Below, piece by piece: positions 54,348-64,000 of a stretch of DNA of 64,000 nt (position 1 is the stretch's first letter; every line of letters starts with the position of its first letter). The translations under genes and the position numbers were made by a program. The stretch lies in assembly GCF_003240585.1 (NCBI RefSeq), contig NZ_PCDP01000001.1, positions 1-64,000 on the forward strand, written 5' to 3'. The notes beneath the pieces are model-generated. The model made no database searches. It saw only the letters and a list, made by a program, of their open reading frames with translations, and was not told where the DNA came from. This DNA comes from Arminella tubonensis (GTDB taxonomy: Bacteria; Pseudomonadota; Alphaproteobacteria; Rhizobiales; Rhizobiaceae).

Positions 54348-55301
54348 ATGATGACAGCTTATATCGAAGGCGGTTGGACTGTCCGTCGGATTGGCGGCGC
54401 CATGACCTCGCTGGTGACGCCGTTCAAAGACGGCGTCCTCGATCATGTCGCTCTGATGGCCCATGTCGAATGGCAGATCTTGAATGGCATCGACGGGCTG
54501 GTCGCGTGCAGCATTGCCGGTGAAGGCGCCGTACTCACGATGGACGAGCGAACAAAGGTGATCGCCACCTGCGTAGAGGTTGCCGAGGGCAAGGTGCCGG
54601 TCATTGCGACCAGCGGTACCAACTGCACCGCGACCACGATCGAGGAGACGAGGCAAGCGGCGGCGCTTGGCGCGGATGCCGCCCTCGTTACCCTGCCCTA
54701 CTATTCCAAGCCGACGCAGAAAGGCGTCATCCATCATTTCGAACGGCTTGCCGCTAGTACCGACCTGCCGTTGATCGTCCACAATCTGCCATCGTATACG
54801 GCGATCGACCTCGCGCCGGCGACATTGGATTCGCTGGCCGCCATTCCGTCCATAATCGGTATCGCCGATGGGACCGGAGATATCGGCCGCATCTCCGCGT
54901 GGAGGTCACAACTGCCTGAGCGCATATCATTATTTTCAGCCCATGATCCAACCGCGTCGACCGCCGCCCTCTCAGGTGCGCAAGGTGCCATCTCAGCCGT
55001 TGCCAATGTCGCACCGCGGTTGTTTTCCGCCATGCAGCATGCGGCGGCCGCCGGCAATCTGTCGGCCGTATTCGCCCTGAGCGAGCGGCTGCTACCCTTG
55101 TTTCAAGCGCTGTCGCTCGAAAGCCAGCCGGCGACCGTCAAGCAAGCTCTCCACATCCTGCGGGACATGAGTTCGGATGTCCGCCTGCCGCTCGTCGGTG
55201 TTGATCCGGCAACCGACGCAATGATCCGCGAGGCCCTGTTGTCCGCTCAAGTCACCTACAAGAGACATTGCCCACCTGCAGACATTCACCGGCTGGGGTA
55301 A
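54348..55301 (+). CDS. DapA-family protein without catalytic residues
   Basis: A 317-residue TIM-barrel homologue of dihydrodipicolinate synthase. The fold markers MTSLVTPFKDG (19-29), VTLPYYSKPTQKG and the final helices are kept. The residues that define the enzyme are not: the TT pair of GTTGE is Ile56-Ala57, the tyrosine of YNVP is His145, the arginine of PSRT is Tyr150 and the Schiff-base lysine of GIKEATG is Ala173. An intact reading frame implies the protein is used, but not as an aldolase. Confidence 0.85.
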   Translation: MMTAYIEGGWTVRRIGGAMTSLVTPFKDGVLDHVALMAHVEWQILNGIDGLVACSIAGEGAVLTMDERTKVIATCVEVAEGKVPVIATSGTNCTATTIEETRQAAALGADAALVTLPYYSKPTQKGVIHHFERLAASTDLPLIVHNLPSYTAIDLAPATLDSLAAIPSIIGIADGTGDIGRISAWRSQLPERISLFSAHDPTASTAALSGAQGAISAVANVAPRLFSAMQHAAAAGNLSAVFALSERLLPLFQALSLESQPATVKQALHILRDMSSDVRLPLVGVDPATDAMIREALLSAQVTYKRHCPPADIHRLG

Positions 55302-55445
55302 AAGCCCTTATCCCTATGACATTTTTATATTTTCTCCCGCTACGTCGAATGGAATTACTACCGGCCCCTGCATAGATTCGTTGGCATGGCACCTGCGTCG
55401 GCTCTGTTCGACCACGTGCCGGTAACGCCCTTAAAGGAACATGCG

Positions 55446-55637
55446 ATGCCACGCCTTATTGTCCATAGTGCTTCTCCTGATCCACTCCAACGCCCACCGG
55501 CGATCGCGGTCGCCGGCCATCGTTCCGGCCGTCCTCATTCCCTGCGTTCAGGTATCAGCGCGATCCTGCCGCGTCTGGCTTTCGTTTTCATGACTGCCGG
55601 CGCCATCCAGTTGCTGATGCACTGGTTCAGCCGCTAG
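55446..55637 (+). CDS. Tiny single-pass membrane protein
   Basis: A 63-residue protein: residues 1-36 polar with prolines and arginines, 38-58 hydrophobic (ILPRLAFVFMTAGAIQLLMH). AAAGGAA precedes the ATG at 55446. Layout resembles the small proteins at 40987 and 54124. Function unknown. Confidence 0.5.
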   Translation: MPRLIVHSASPDPLQRPPAIAVAGHRSGRPHSLRSGISAILPRLAFVFMTAGAIQLLMHWFSR

Positions 55638-55675
55638 TCGACCTTCGTCAGATGATATTGAGGACCACGACCAAC

Positions 55676-55942
55676 ATGCCAAATACTCAGCAAATCCAAC
55701 GCCGTTCCTCTATTGCTGCTACCGCGGCGCCGGCGCGTTTCGTCGTCGGCCGTGACGGACACGGCGCATGGATAGTCCAGGATCGCCAGGGCCTCGTCGG
55801 CGGCCTGTTCGCCAATGAGGCAGCCGCGCTGCACTTCGCGGCGGAAGAATGCAACCACAACCCGGCCGACATCTGCCGTGCTCCTGAGGGTGTCGTACTT
55901 GACCTCGATTGCCAGGCGTCTATGACGGCGAACGTGCACTAA
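55676..55942 (+). CDS. Small conserved hypothetical protein
   Basis: An 88-residue protein with RFVVGRDGHGAWIVQDRQG followed by GLVGGLFANEAAALHFAAEE. I recall similar sequences in rhizobia, a short beta-hairpin plus helix with the charged ending PEGVVLDL. It is 38 bp after the tiny membrane gene. No function known. Confidence 0.62.
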   Translation: MPNTQQIQRRSSIAATAAPARFVVGRDGHGAWIVQDRQGLVGGLFANEAAALHFAAEECNHNPADICRAPEGVVLDLDCQASMTANVH

Positions 55943-56039
55943 CATATGAGCTTCCGCCTCTCGCTGCGCCCCGGCCAACGCTTCTTTAACCGGGACGTAG
56001 ATAAGATGATGCTACAATGACATCAGAGTTGAGAGTGCA

Positions 56040-56351
56040 ATGTCGAAGCCAGCATTCCGCTACACCCACTACGATCTGCAGGAGCAGCGTGCCGGCACCG
56101 TGATCGAAATCACGTTGTCGGCCGTCGCCAATGTCCGGCTGATGAACGCGGTGAACTTCCTGCGCTTCACCGAGACGCTGAAACACCAGTTCGTCGGCGG
56201 CGTCGCGAAAAAATCCCCGATAAGGTTGACCCTGCCGGAGAGCGGCCACTGGCATGTCGTCGTCGACATGGAGGGCCACAACGGCCAGGTCGAGTCCAAC
56301 GTCAAGATGATAGAGAAAGCTGTCCGCCCACGGATGCAGAAGGCGTCGTGA
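56040..56351 (+). CDS. DUF1883 family protein
   Basis: A 103-residue protein matching DUF1883: THYDLQEQRAGTVIEITLS, then NVRLMNAVNFLRF and SGHWHVVVDMEGHNGQVESNVKM. Length is normal. The domain is found attached to TIR or similar modules in other bacteria but is alone here. Convergent with rarA. Confidence 0.78.
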   Translation: MSKPAFRYTHYDLQEQRAGTVIEITLSAVANVRLMNAVNFLRFTETLKHQFVGGVAKKSPIRLTLPESGHWHVVVDMEGHNGQVESNVKMIEKAVRPRMQKAS

Positions 56352-56366
56352 CAGGGTTGATGGATA

Positions 56367-57673
56367 TCAGCCACGCTCCTTGCGGAGCTTCGACCACCAT
56401 TCGAGCCGCTTTCTGATCTCGCGCTCGAACCCGCGTTCCGGCGGATCGTAGAAGGTCTGACGGCCCATCTTTTCGGGGAAATAATCCTGGCCGGAAAAAG
56501 CGTCCGGCTCATCGTGATCGTAGCGATAGCCGTCGCCGTAGCCCTCGCCTCTCATCAGCTTGGTCGGCGCGTTGAGGATGTGCTTTGGTGGGAGAAGCGA
56601 GCCGTTCTCCTTGGCGGCCCGGGTCGCGGCCTTGAACGCAGTATAGACCGCATTGGATTTCGGCGCCGTCGCCAGGTAGACGCAGGCCTGCGCAAAGGCC
56701 AGTTCGCCCTCGGGCGAGCCGAGATAGTCATAGGCGTCCTTGGCAGCATTGCAGATCACCAGCGCCTGCGGATCGGCCAGGCCGACATCCTCGATCGCCA
56801 TGCGCACCAGACGGCGTCCGAGATAGAGCGGATCCTCGCCGGCATCGAACATGCGGGCGAGATAGTATAGGGCCGCGTCGGGGTCCGAACCGCGTACAGA
56901 CTTATGCAGCGCCGAGATGAGATTGTAGTGGCCGTCCTGCGCCTTGTCATAGACTGGCGCGCGGCGCTGGACGATCTGGGTCAGCGCTTCCGTATCGAAC
57001 GTCTCATCCTTCCGCGCAGCCCGCCACACCTCCTCCGCGAGCGTCAAGACCGCGCGACCATCGCCGTCGGCCATGCGGATGAGACTTGCCCTTGCGTCAT
57101 CGCGCAAAGGCAGGGGCTTGCCCTCGACGGTCTCCGCACGGGTCAGCAGTTCCTCAAGGCTCTCCTCGTCATGCGACTTAAAGGTCAGCACCCGGGCGCG
57201 GGACAAAAGTGCGGCGTTGAGTTCGAACGAAGGATTCTCGGTCGTGGCGCCAACGAGGATTACCGTGCCGTCCTCCATGACAGGCAGGAAGCTGTCCTGC
57301 TGGGCGCGGTTGAAGCGATGGATCTCGTCGACGAACAGCAAGGTCTGTCGGCCGTCCATTCGCCGCATGCGGGCGGTCTCGAACATCTTCTTGAGGTCGG
57401 CAACACCGGAAAAGATTGCCGAGATCTGCTCGAAAGCTAACCCCGCCTCACCCGACAGGAGCCGCGCTACCGTGGTCTTGCCGGTACCCGGCGGCCCCCA
57501 AAAGATCATCGATCCCAGCGAACCGCTCGCTATCATCCGGCGCAGCACGCCGTCCTCGCCCGTCAGATGCGGTTGGCCGGTCACGTCCGAAAGCGTCTGC
57601 GGCCGAAGGCGATCGGCAAGAGGCCGCCTGTTGGCAACCTCCTCCGGAATCTTTGGGGCGAAGAGGTCGTTGC

Positions 57674-57677
<4 letters not shown>
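56367..57677 (-). CDS. rarA: Replication-associated recombination ATPase RarA
   Basis: A 436-residue AAA+ ATPase (MgsA/WRNIP1 homologue) that acts at stalled replication forks. Walker A GPPGTGKT at 61-68, Walker B LLFVDEIHRFN near 112-122, sensor 1 GATTENPSF and the C-terminal tetramer domain are present. The ATG overlaps the stop of the Do protease by 4 bp (ATGA), so translation is coupled. Length matches E. coli RarA (447). Confidence 0.95.
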
Positions 57678-59074
<1,397 letters not shown>

Positions 59075-59321
59075 GCATATTCCCTTTTAAAATGTCCTGG
59101 AAAGCAACGTTGTAGCGGTAGACGCTAGAAAGAAAAGAGGGCGGAAGCATGGAAGGTCAAGAAGAGACAATGTTGGGGTCGGGCATATGAAATGAACAAA
59201 AATGCGTGACCACGCATTTATATCAGGCAAGGTCGACGGAAGATGGATTCGCGATACTTTGCGGCTGCCTCGCCGATTAGTTGATCCGGGCGATCCCCCA
59301 TAAACAGAACGGAGTCTGGGC

Positions 59322-59705
59322 ATGTTTCTTTTCGCTGGTCGAGCCGGTTTCAACGTTCAAGTCTTCGGAGCGGCAATGCTGCTCACGTTACCCATGCTCG
59401 TTTCGCTTGGCACGACTGCCAATGCCGCCAGCTTTGATTGCGATAGCAAAGAGTTGAAGCCGGACGAGAAGGCGATCTGCGATACGAGGTCGCTCAACGA
59501 CGCCGATGTTAAGATGGTGACGACATTCGATCTGCTCTCAGGCCTGATGGCGATGGGCTCGCGCGGCACGTTGCAGGACGAGCAGGCAGCCTGGCTCAAG
59601 AAGCGTCAGGACTGCGGGGCTGATCTCGCCTGCCTGAAGGCTTCATATGAAAGCCGACTTCAGCAGCTTGATGAGACCTATAAGCATTTGAACCGACCGT
59701 TGTGA
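59322..59705 (+). CDS. LprI-like (DUF1311) exported protein
   Basis: A 127-residue protein with a signal peptide (to about 36, ANA-AS). The mature domain matches the DUF1311/LprI type: FDCDSKELKPDEKAICDTRSL, then LQDEQAAWLKKRQDCG with four cysteines. LprI inhibits lysozyme in mycobacteria; most relatives are uncharacterised. GGAGTC precedes the ATG. Confidence 0.82.
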   Translation: MFLFAGRAGFNVQVFGAAMLLTLPMLVSLGTTANAASFDCDSKELKPDEKAICDTRSLNDADVKMVTTFDLLSGLMAMGSRGTLQDEQAAWLKKRQDCGADLACLKASYESRLQQLDETYKHLNRPL

Positions 59706-59711
59706 ATTTTT

Positions 59712-59825
59712 ACCCTCCCTTCGATGGGGAAGGTCGGAGCGAAAGCTCCGGGGGTGGGGTGATGCCTTGAGACATCCTATGGTCACCCGCGCGTGCCGCG
59801 CGACCTCCCCCATCAAGGGGGAGGT
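59712..59825. repeat. Rhizobial-type mosaic palindromic repeat
   Basis: A long imperfect palindrome. Outer arms around CCTCCCTTCGATGGGGAAGG (59714 on) and CCTCCCCCATCAAGGGGGAGG (59804 on) are similar and mutually complementary. Inside lie the hairpins CGGAGC-GAAA-GCTCCG (59735-59750) and GCGCG-TGC-CGCGC (59789-59801). This resembles dispersed extragenic repeats common in rhizobia. It also lies between the convergent LprI and ilvD genes and may terminate both. Confidence 0.75.
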
Positions 59826-59831
59826 GAAGAG

Positions 59832-61670
59832 TCAACGCCCGGTCAGATCCCGGACAGCGCCCCGGTCGGCACTGGTCGCGAAGGCTGCATAGGCCTTGAG
59901 CGCTGTGGTGACGTTGCGCTTGCGGACTTCTGTCGGGAACCAGCCCTTTGCATCCTGCTCGGCGCGACGGCTGGCCAATTCTTCATCACTGACGCGCAGG
60001 CTGATCGTGCGGTTGGGGATGTCGATGTCGATCATGTCCCCTTCCCGCACCAGGCCGATCGTGCCGCCATTGGCTGCTTCCGGCGAGGCATGGCCGATGG
60101 AAAGGCCAGAGGTGCCGCCAGAGAAACGGCCGTCGGTGATCAGTGCGCAGGCTTTGCCGAGACCCTTCGACTTCAGGTAGCTGGTCGGATAGAGCATCTC
60201 CTGCATGCCGGGGCCGCCCTTCGGTCCTTCGTAGCGGATGACGACGACGTCGCCTGCCTTGACCTCGTTGGCAAGGATGGCCTTGACCGATGAGTCCTGG
60301 CTTTCGAAGACGCGGGCTGGGCCGGAGAATTTCAGGATGCTTTCATCGACGCCGGCCGTCTTCACGATGCAGCCGTTGAGCGCCAGATTACCCTTCAGAA
60401 CTGCCAAGCCACCGTCCTTCGAGAAGGGGTGCTGGGCGTCGCGGATGACGCCGTGCTCACGGTCGAGGTCGAGCTCTTCCCAGCGGGCACTCTGGCTGAA
60501 GGCAACCTGCGTGGGCACGCCGCCTGGGGCTGCGCTGAACAGATCGAGCGCCGCCTTGTTGTCGGTGACAGCGATGTCCCAGAGAGCCAATGCATCGCCA
60601 AGCGTCGGCGCGTGGATGGTCGGCAAGTCGGCATTCAACAGGCCGGCGCGGTTCAGCTCGCCAAGGATCGCCATGATACCGCCTGCACGATGCACGTCTT
60701 CCATGTGGACATCGGCCTTGGCAGGCGCGACCTTGGAAAGGCAGGGCACGCGCCGCGACAGGCGATCGATGTCATCCATCGTGAAATCGACTTCGCCCTC
60801 GTGGGCAGCTGCCAGAATATGGAGAACCGTGTTCGTCGAACCGCCCATGGCGATATCGAGGGCCATGGCGTTTTCAAAAGCGCCCTTGCTGGCGATCGTG
60901 CGCGGCAGGGCAGTCAGGTCGTCCTGCTCATAGTAGCGCTTTGCCAGGGCGACGATCCGGCGTCCGGCTTCCAGGAATAGCTCCTTGCGGTCCGAATGCG
61001 TGGCCAATGTCGAACCATTGCCGGGCAGCGACAGGCCAAGTGCTTCGGTCAGACAGTTCATGGAGTTGGCGGTGAACATGCCCGAGCAAGAGCCGCAGGT
61101 CGGGCAAGCCGAACGCTCAATGACGGCGACGTCCTCGTCGCTGATCTTGTCATCCGCGGCCGCAACCATCGCGTCGACGAGATCGAGCGCAACCTTCTTA
61201 CCATGCATGATGACCTTGCCGGCTTCCATCGGGCCGCCGGAGACGAAGACCGTCGGGATGTTGAGGCGCAGGGAAGCCATCAGCATGCCAGGGGTTATCT
61301 TGTCGCAATTCGAGATGCAGACCATGGCGTCGGCGCAGTGGGCATTGACCATGTACTCGACGCTATCGGCGATGAGTTCGCGCGAGGGCAGCGAATAGAG
61401 CATGCCGTCGTGGCCCATGGCGATGCCGTCATCGACCGCGATGGTGTTGAACTCCTTGGCGACGCCGCCCGATGCCTCGATCTCGCGCGCGACGAGCTGG
61501 CCGAGGTCCTTCAAATGGACGTGGCCGGGCACGAACTGCGTGAACGAATTGACCACCGCAATGATCGGCTTGCCGAAATCGCCGTCCTTCATACCCGTCG
61601 CGCGCCAAAGGCCGCGCGCGCCTGCCATGTTGCGGCCATGGGTCGTGGTTCTGGAACGATAAACTGGCAT
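59832..61670 (-). CDS. ilvD: Dihydroxy-acid dehydratase
   Basis: A 612-residue enzyme that dehydrates 2,3-dihydroxy-3-methylbutanoate (or pentanoate) in isoleucine and valine synthesis. Cysteines in [11 protein letters not shown] and [18 protein letters not shown] coordinate the iron-sulphur cluster; [19 protein letters not shown] is near the C-terminus. ATG at 61670 gives the usual [19 protein letters not shown] start. Length fits IlvD (616). Confidence 0.96.
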   Translation of the reverse strand: MPVYRSRTTTHGRNMAGARGLWRATGMKDGDFGKPIIAVVNSFTQFVPGHVHLKDLGQLVAREIEASGGVAKEFNTIAVDDGIAMGHDGMLYSLPSRELIADSVEYMVNAHCADAMVCISNCDKITPGMLMASLRLNIPTVFVSGGPMEAGKVIMHGKKVALDLVDAMVAAADDKISDEDVAVIERSACPTCGSCSGMFTANSMNCLTEALGLSLPGNGSTLATHSDRKELFLEAGRRIVALAKRYYEQDDLTALPRTIASKGAFENAMALDIAMGGSTNTVLHILAAAHEGEVDFTMDDIDRLSRRVPCLSKVAPAKADVHMEDVHRAGGIMAILGELNRAGLLNADLPTIHAPTLGDALALWDIAVTDNKAALDLFSAAPGGVPTQVAFSQSARWEELDLDREHGVIRDAQHPFSKDGGLAVLKGNLALNGCIVKTAGVDESILKFSGPARVFESQDSSVKAILANEVKAGDVVVIRYEGPKGGPGMQEMLYPTSYLKSKGLGKACALITDGRFSGGTSGLSIGHASPEAANGGTIGLVREGDMIDIDIPNRTISLRVSDEELASRRAEQDAKGWFPTEVRKRNVTTALKAYAAFATSADRGAVRDLTGR

Positions 61671-61871
61671 GGTGCTATCCTCGACGTCTTGATTTTCAGG
61701 GCGATGCCTGCGGCAGACCCATTCCGCCAATCGGACGGGCAAGACCCTGATTTTTAGGAATTGTCGTAATCCAATCGCGCCGGACTGTCACTATCAGGTG
61801 GGGCGAATCCGGTACGGCGCGGGCATCACTCGTCGCTAGAACTAAAAAAGACTGGCTAACCCAAACGGCAA

Positions 61872-61901
61872 AAAAGCCGGACGAGCGATCGTCCGGCTTT
61901 T
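61872..61901. terminator. Terminator of the ribosomal/rpoA operon
   Basis: AAAAGCCGGACGA (61872-61884), GCGA loop, TCGTCCGGCTTTT (61889-61901). The 13-bp perfect stem with A and T runs is symmetric and can stop transcription in both directions; it lies 23 bases past rplQ. Confidence 0.9.
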
Positions 61902-61924
61902 CTAATGAACCTGTGCCTTCGCGA

Positions 61925-62350
61925 TTAAGCGGCAGCAGCAGCCTGTTCTTCAGCGGCAACACGAGCCTTGTCGGCAGCGCCCTTGGCGAAGGTGTCGCGG
62001 TCGACGAACTCGATGACTGCCATGGCGGCATTGTCGCCCTGACGATAGCCGGCCTTCATGATGCGAAGGTAGCCGCCGTTGCGGGTGGCGTAGCGGGTTG
62101 CGATCGCATCGAAGAGCTTGGCGACAACGACTACGTCGCGGATCTGCGAGATCGCCTGGCGGCGAGCATGCAGGTCGCCGCGCTTGCCGAGCGTGACAAG
62201 CTTTTCGACGATCGGGCGAATTTCCTTCGCCTTAGGCAGGGTCGTTACGATCTGCTCATGCAGGATGAGCGAAGCCGCCATATTGGCAAACATTGCCTTG
62301 CGGTGGCTTGCAGTTCTGTTCAGCTTGCGGCCTACCATACCATGGCGCAT
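61925..62350 (-). CDS. rplQ: 50S ribosomal protein L17
   Basis: A 141-residue ribosomal protein beginning [20 protein letters not shown], the standard L17 start, with VDRDTFAKG near the end and a charged, alanine-rich tail typical of alphaproteobacteria. Last gene of the rpsK-rpoA-rplQ run before the strong terminator. Confidence 0.97.
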   Translation of the reverse strand: MRHGMVGRKLNRTASHRKAMFANMAASLILHEQIVTTLPKAKEIRPIVEKLVTLGKRGDLHARRQAISQIRDVVVVAKLFDAIATRYATRNGGYLRIMKAGYRQGDNAAMAVIEFVDRDTFAKGAADKARVAAEEQAAAAA

Positions 62351-62485
62351 TGCTATTCTCCTTATATCGCAGGCGCCCTCTGTTTATGGGCCTGCCGTTT
62401 CCTGGCACATGCAGGCACCCTTGCATTTTGCATCGGGGCCTGCTGTTTGACGGGGAAAGGCAGTCAAAACCTGCCTTTTTTGTTG

Positions 62486-63496
62486 TTAGTACTGGTCTTC
62501 GTAGCGCTTGGCGAGATCTTCGATGTTCTCAGGCGGCCATGCCGGCACTTCCATGCCGAGGTGGAGACCCATGGAAGCGAGAACTTCCTTGATTTCGTTG
62601 AGCGACTTGCGGCCAAAGTTCGGAGTGCGGAGCATTTCTGCTTCGGTCTTCTGAATGAGGTCGCCGATATAGACGATGTTGTCGTTCTTCAGGCAGTTTG
62701 CCGAACGAACGGACAGTTCGAGCTCGTCCACCTTCTTGAGAAGGGCAGGGTTGAAGGCCAGTTCGGTGACTGTCTCTTCTTCGGTTTCCTTCTGCGGCTC
62801 GTCGAAGTTGACGAAGACGCCAAGCTGGTCCTGCAGGATGCGCGCCGCAAAAGCGATGGCATCTTCACCGGTGATCGAGCCGTCGGTTTCGATGGCCATG
62901 TTCAGCTTGTCGTAGTCGAGAACCTGTCCTTCACGGGTGTTTTCCACCTTGTAGGACACCTTCTTGACCGGCGAATACAGGCTGTCGACCGGGATGAGAC
63001 CGATCGGAGCATCTTCCGCACGATTGCGCTCGGCCGGAACATAGCCCTTGCCGTTGTTGACGGTGAATTCCATGCGGATTTCAGCGCCCTCGTCGAGCGT
63101 GCAGATGACATGCTCCGGGTTGAGGATCTCGATGTCGCCGACCGTCTGGATGTCGCCAGCCGTGACGACGCCTGGGCCCTGCTTGCGCACGACCATGCGC
63201 TTTGCGTCATCGCCGTCCATCTTGATGGCGATTTCCTTGATGTTCAGCACGATATCGGTCACGTCTTCGCGGACGCCCGGGATCGAGGAGAACTCATGCA
63301 ATACGCCGTCGATCTGCACGGCCGTTACAGCGGCGCCGCGCAGGGAAGACAGCAGAACGCGACGGAGCGCGTTGCCAAGCGTCAGGCCGAAACCACGCTC
63401 AAGAGGTTCTGCAACGAGGTTCACCTTCGTGCGACCGCTCGAGGAGAACTCGACCTTGTTCGGCTTGATCAGTTCCTGCCAATTTTTCTGAATCAT
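62486..63496 (-). CDS. rpoA: RNA polymerase subunit alpha
   Basis: A 336-residue alpha subunit. Residues 1-230 are the assembly domain ([21 protein letters not shown] and [11 protein letters not shown]). The C-terminal domain (about 250-325) includes [21 protein letters not shown] and [12 protein letters not shown], which contact UP elements and activators. Length matches alphaproteobacterial RpoA. Confidence 0.98.
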   Translation of the reverse strand: MIQKNWQELIKPNKVEFSSSGRTKVNLVAEPLERGFGLTLGNALRRVLLSSLRGAAVTAVQIDGVLHEFSSIPGVREDVTDIVLNIKEIAIKMDGDDAKRMVVRKQGPGVVTAGDIQTVGDIEILNPEHVICTLDEGAEIRMEFTVNNGKGYVPAERNRAEDAPIGLIPVDSLYSPVKKVSYKVENTREGQVLDYDKLNMAIETDGSITGEDAIAFAARILQDQLGVFVNFDEPQKETEEETVTELAFNPALLKKVDELELSVRSANCLKNDNIVYIGDLIQKTEAEMLRTPNFGRKSLNEIKEVLASMGLHLGMEVPAWPPENIEDLAKRYEDQY

Positions 63497-63596
63497 ATTC
63501 CTGCCTTCCGTTCGTTGCCACCATCCAATCGTGGCAACCGACCTTGAGAAGCACCGGCAAACGCTTGGCGCTTACCGGTGTTGTGATTGGCGACGA

Positions 63597-63986
63597 TTAA
63601 ACGCGACGCTTCTTGCGCGGACGGCAACCATTGTGCGGGATCGGGGTCACGTCGCGGATGGACGTGATCATGAAACCGGCAGCCTGGAGCGCGCGCAGAG
63701 CGGACTCACGACCCGAACCCGGGCCGCAGACTTCGACTTCCAGCGACTTCATGCCATGTTCCTGCGCCTTCTTGGCTGCATCTTCAGCGGCGATCTGCGC
63801 TGCGAACGGCGTCGACTTGCGCGAGCCCTTGAAGCCCTTTGCGCCAGCAGACGACCAGGCAATGGCGTTGCCCTGTGCGTCGGTGATGGTGATCATCGTG
63901 TTGTTGAAAGTCGAGTTGACGTGAGCGACACCCGACGAGATATTCTTGCGCTCACGACGGCGAACGCGGACGGCTTCCTTGGCCAT
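63597..63986 (-). CDS. rpsK: 30S ribosomal protein S11
   Basis: A 129-residue S11 with [21 protein letters not shown] and a final THxGCRPxKKRRV-type tail ([15 protein letters not shown]). GAAAGGAA precedes the ATG near the right edge. It opens the visible part of the ribosomal operon; rpsM would be expected just beyond. Confidence 0.98.
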   Translation of the reverse strand: MAKEAVRVRRRERKNISSGVAHVNSTFNNTMITITDAQGNAIAWSSAGAKGFKGSRKSTPFAAQIAAEDAAKKAQEHGMKSLEVEVCGPGSGRESALRALQAAGFMITSIRDVTPIPHNGCRPRKKRRV

Positions 63987-64000
63987 GGTATTCCTTTCGT

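Noticed and set aside
61913..63547. A 544-codon plus-strand frame over rplQ and rpoA
   Set aside because: It is antisense to two essential genes with unmistakable motifs.

Overview
The window looks like part of a chromosome from the Rhizobiaceae (a Rhizobium, Neorhizobium or Agrobacterium relative). The right end carries the core set rpsK, rpoA, rplQ, a Do-type protease overlapping rarA, and ilvD. The rest holds families common in rhizobia: DUF982, DUF1883, adenylate cyclase-TPR proteins, many short-chain dehydrogenases (SDRs) and FixL/FixJ-like two-component genes. This placement is inferred from gene content; no 16S rRNA or tRNA gene was seen.

Layout. 1-8.1 kb is accessory: the end of a zinc/cobalt-type CDF exporter, two SDRs with an HxlR regulator, an exported cupin, a flavin oxidoreductase, small DUF982-type genes, an ankyrin-cytochrome c fusion and a decayed DNA-binding gene. 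8.5-11.5 kb is pntAB. 11.7-18.2 kb holds a metallo-beta-lactamase-fold hydrolase and a catabolic operon (RraA-like, D-2-hydroxyacid dehydrogenase, SDR, MFS permease, RidA) divergent from a LysR regulator. 18.3-30 kb is a mixed stress/redox region: Kelch propeller, PadR plus FMN reductase, LysR, MFS, GlcG-like protein, adenylate cyclase, YHS and ankyrin proteins, and nitronate monooxygenase. 30-40 kb is a signalling island: two PAS histidine kinases, each overlapping the start of a decayed single-domain receiver, one intact FixJ-type regulator, a MEDS sensor gene, an SDR-RidA-exported crotonase operon and a DJ-1/PfpI gene. 40.8-49.4 kb holds a cold-shock pseudogene, a YdeP-like molybdoenzyme, and envelope or exported proteins including an arylsulfatase. 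49.5-56.4 kb has PanE-like and MscS-like genes, several tiny rhizobial proteins and a DapA paralogue lacking its catalytic residues. 56.4-64 kb is the conserved core.

How parts may work together. The signalling island is the most system-like part. A 25-bp element (a GTGTY-N3-RACAC dyad abutting the reverse complement of a TACAAT -10 box) lies 163 and 167 bp upstream of the SDR and DJ-1 genes that flank the kinase/FixJ cluster. This suggests a small locally controlled stress regulon. A second repeated dyad, CCGTAACATACGG and relatives, lies ahead of the cysteine-rich protein, the arylsulfatase and a divergent pair of small genes at 44.9-48.9 kb, and suggests another local regulon. Decay is frequent (two receivers, a cold-shock gene, azlD, a DNA-binding gene), in keeping with an accessory region under turnover between conserved blocks.
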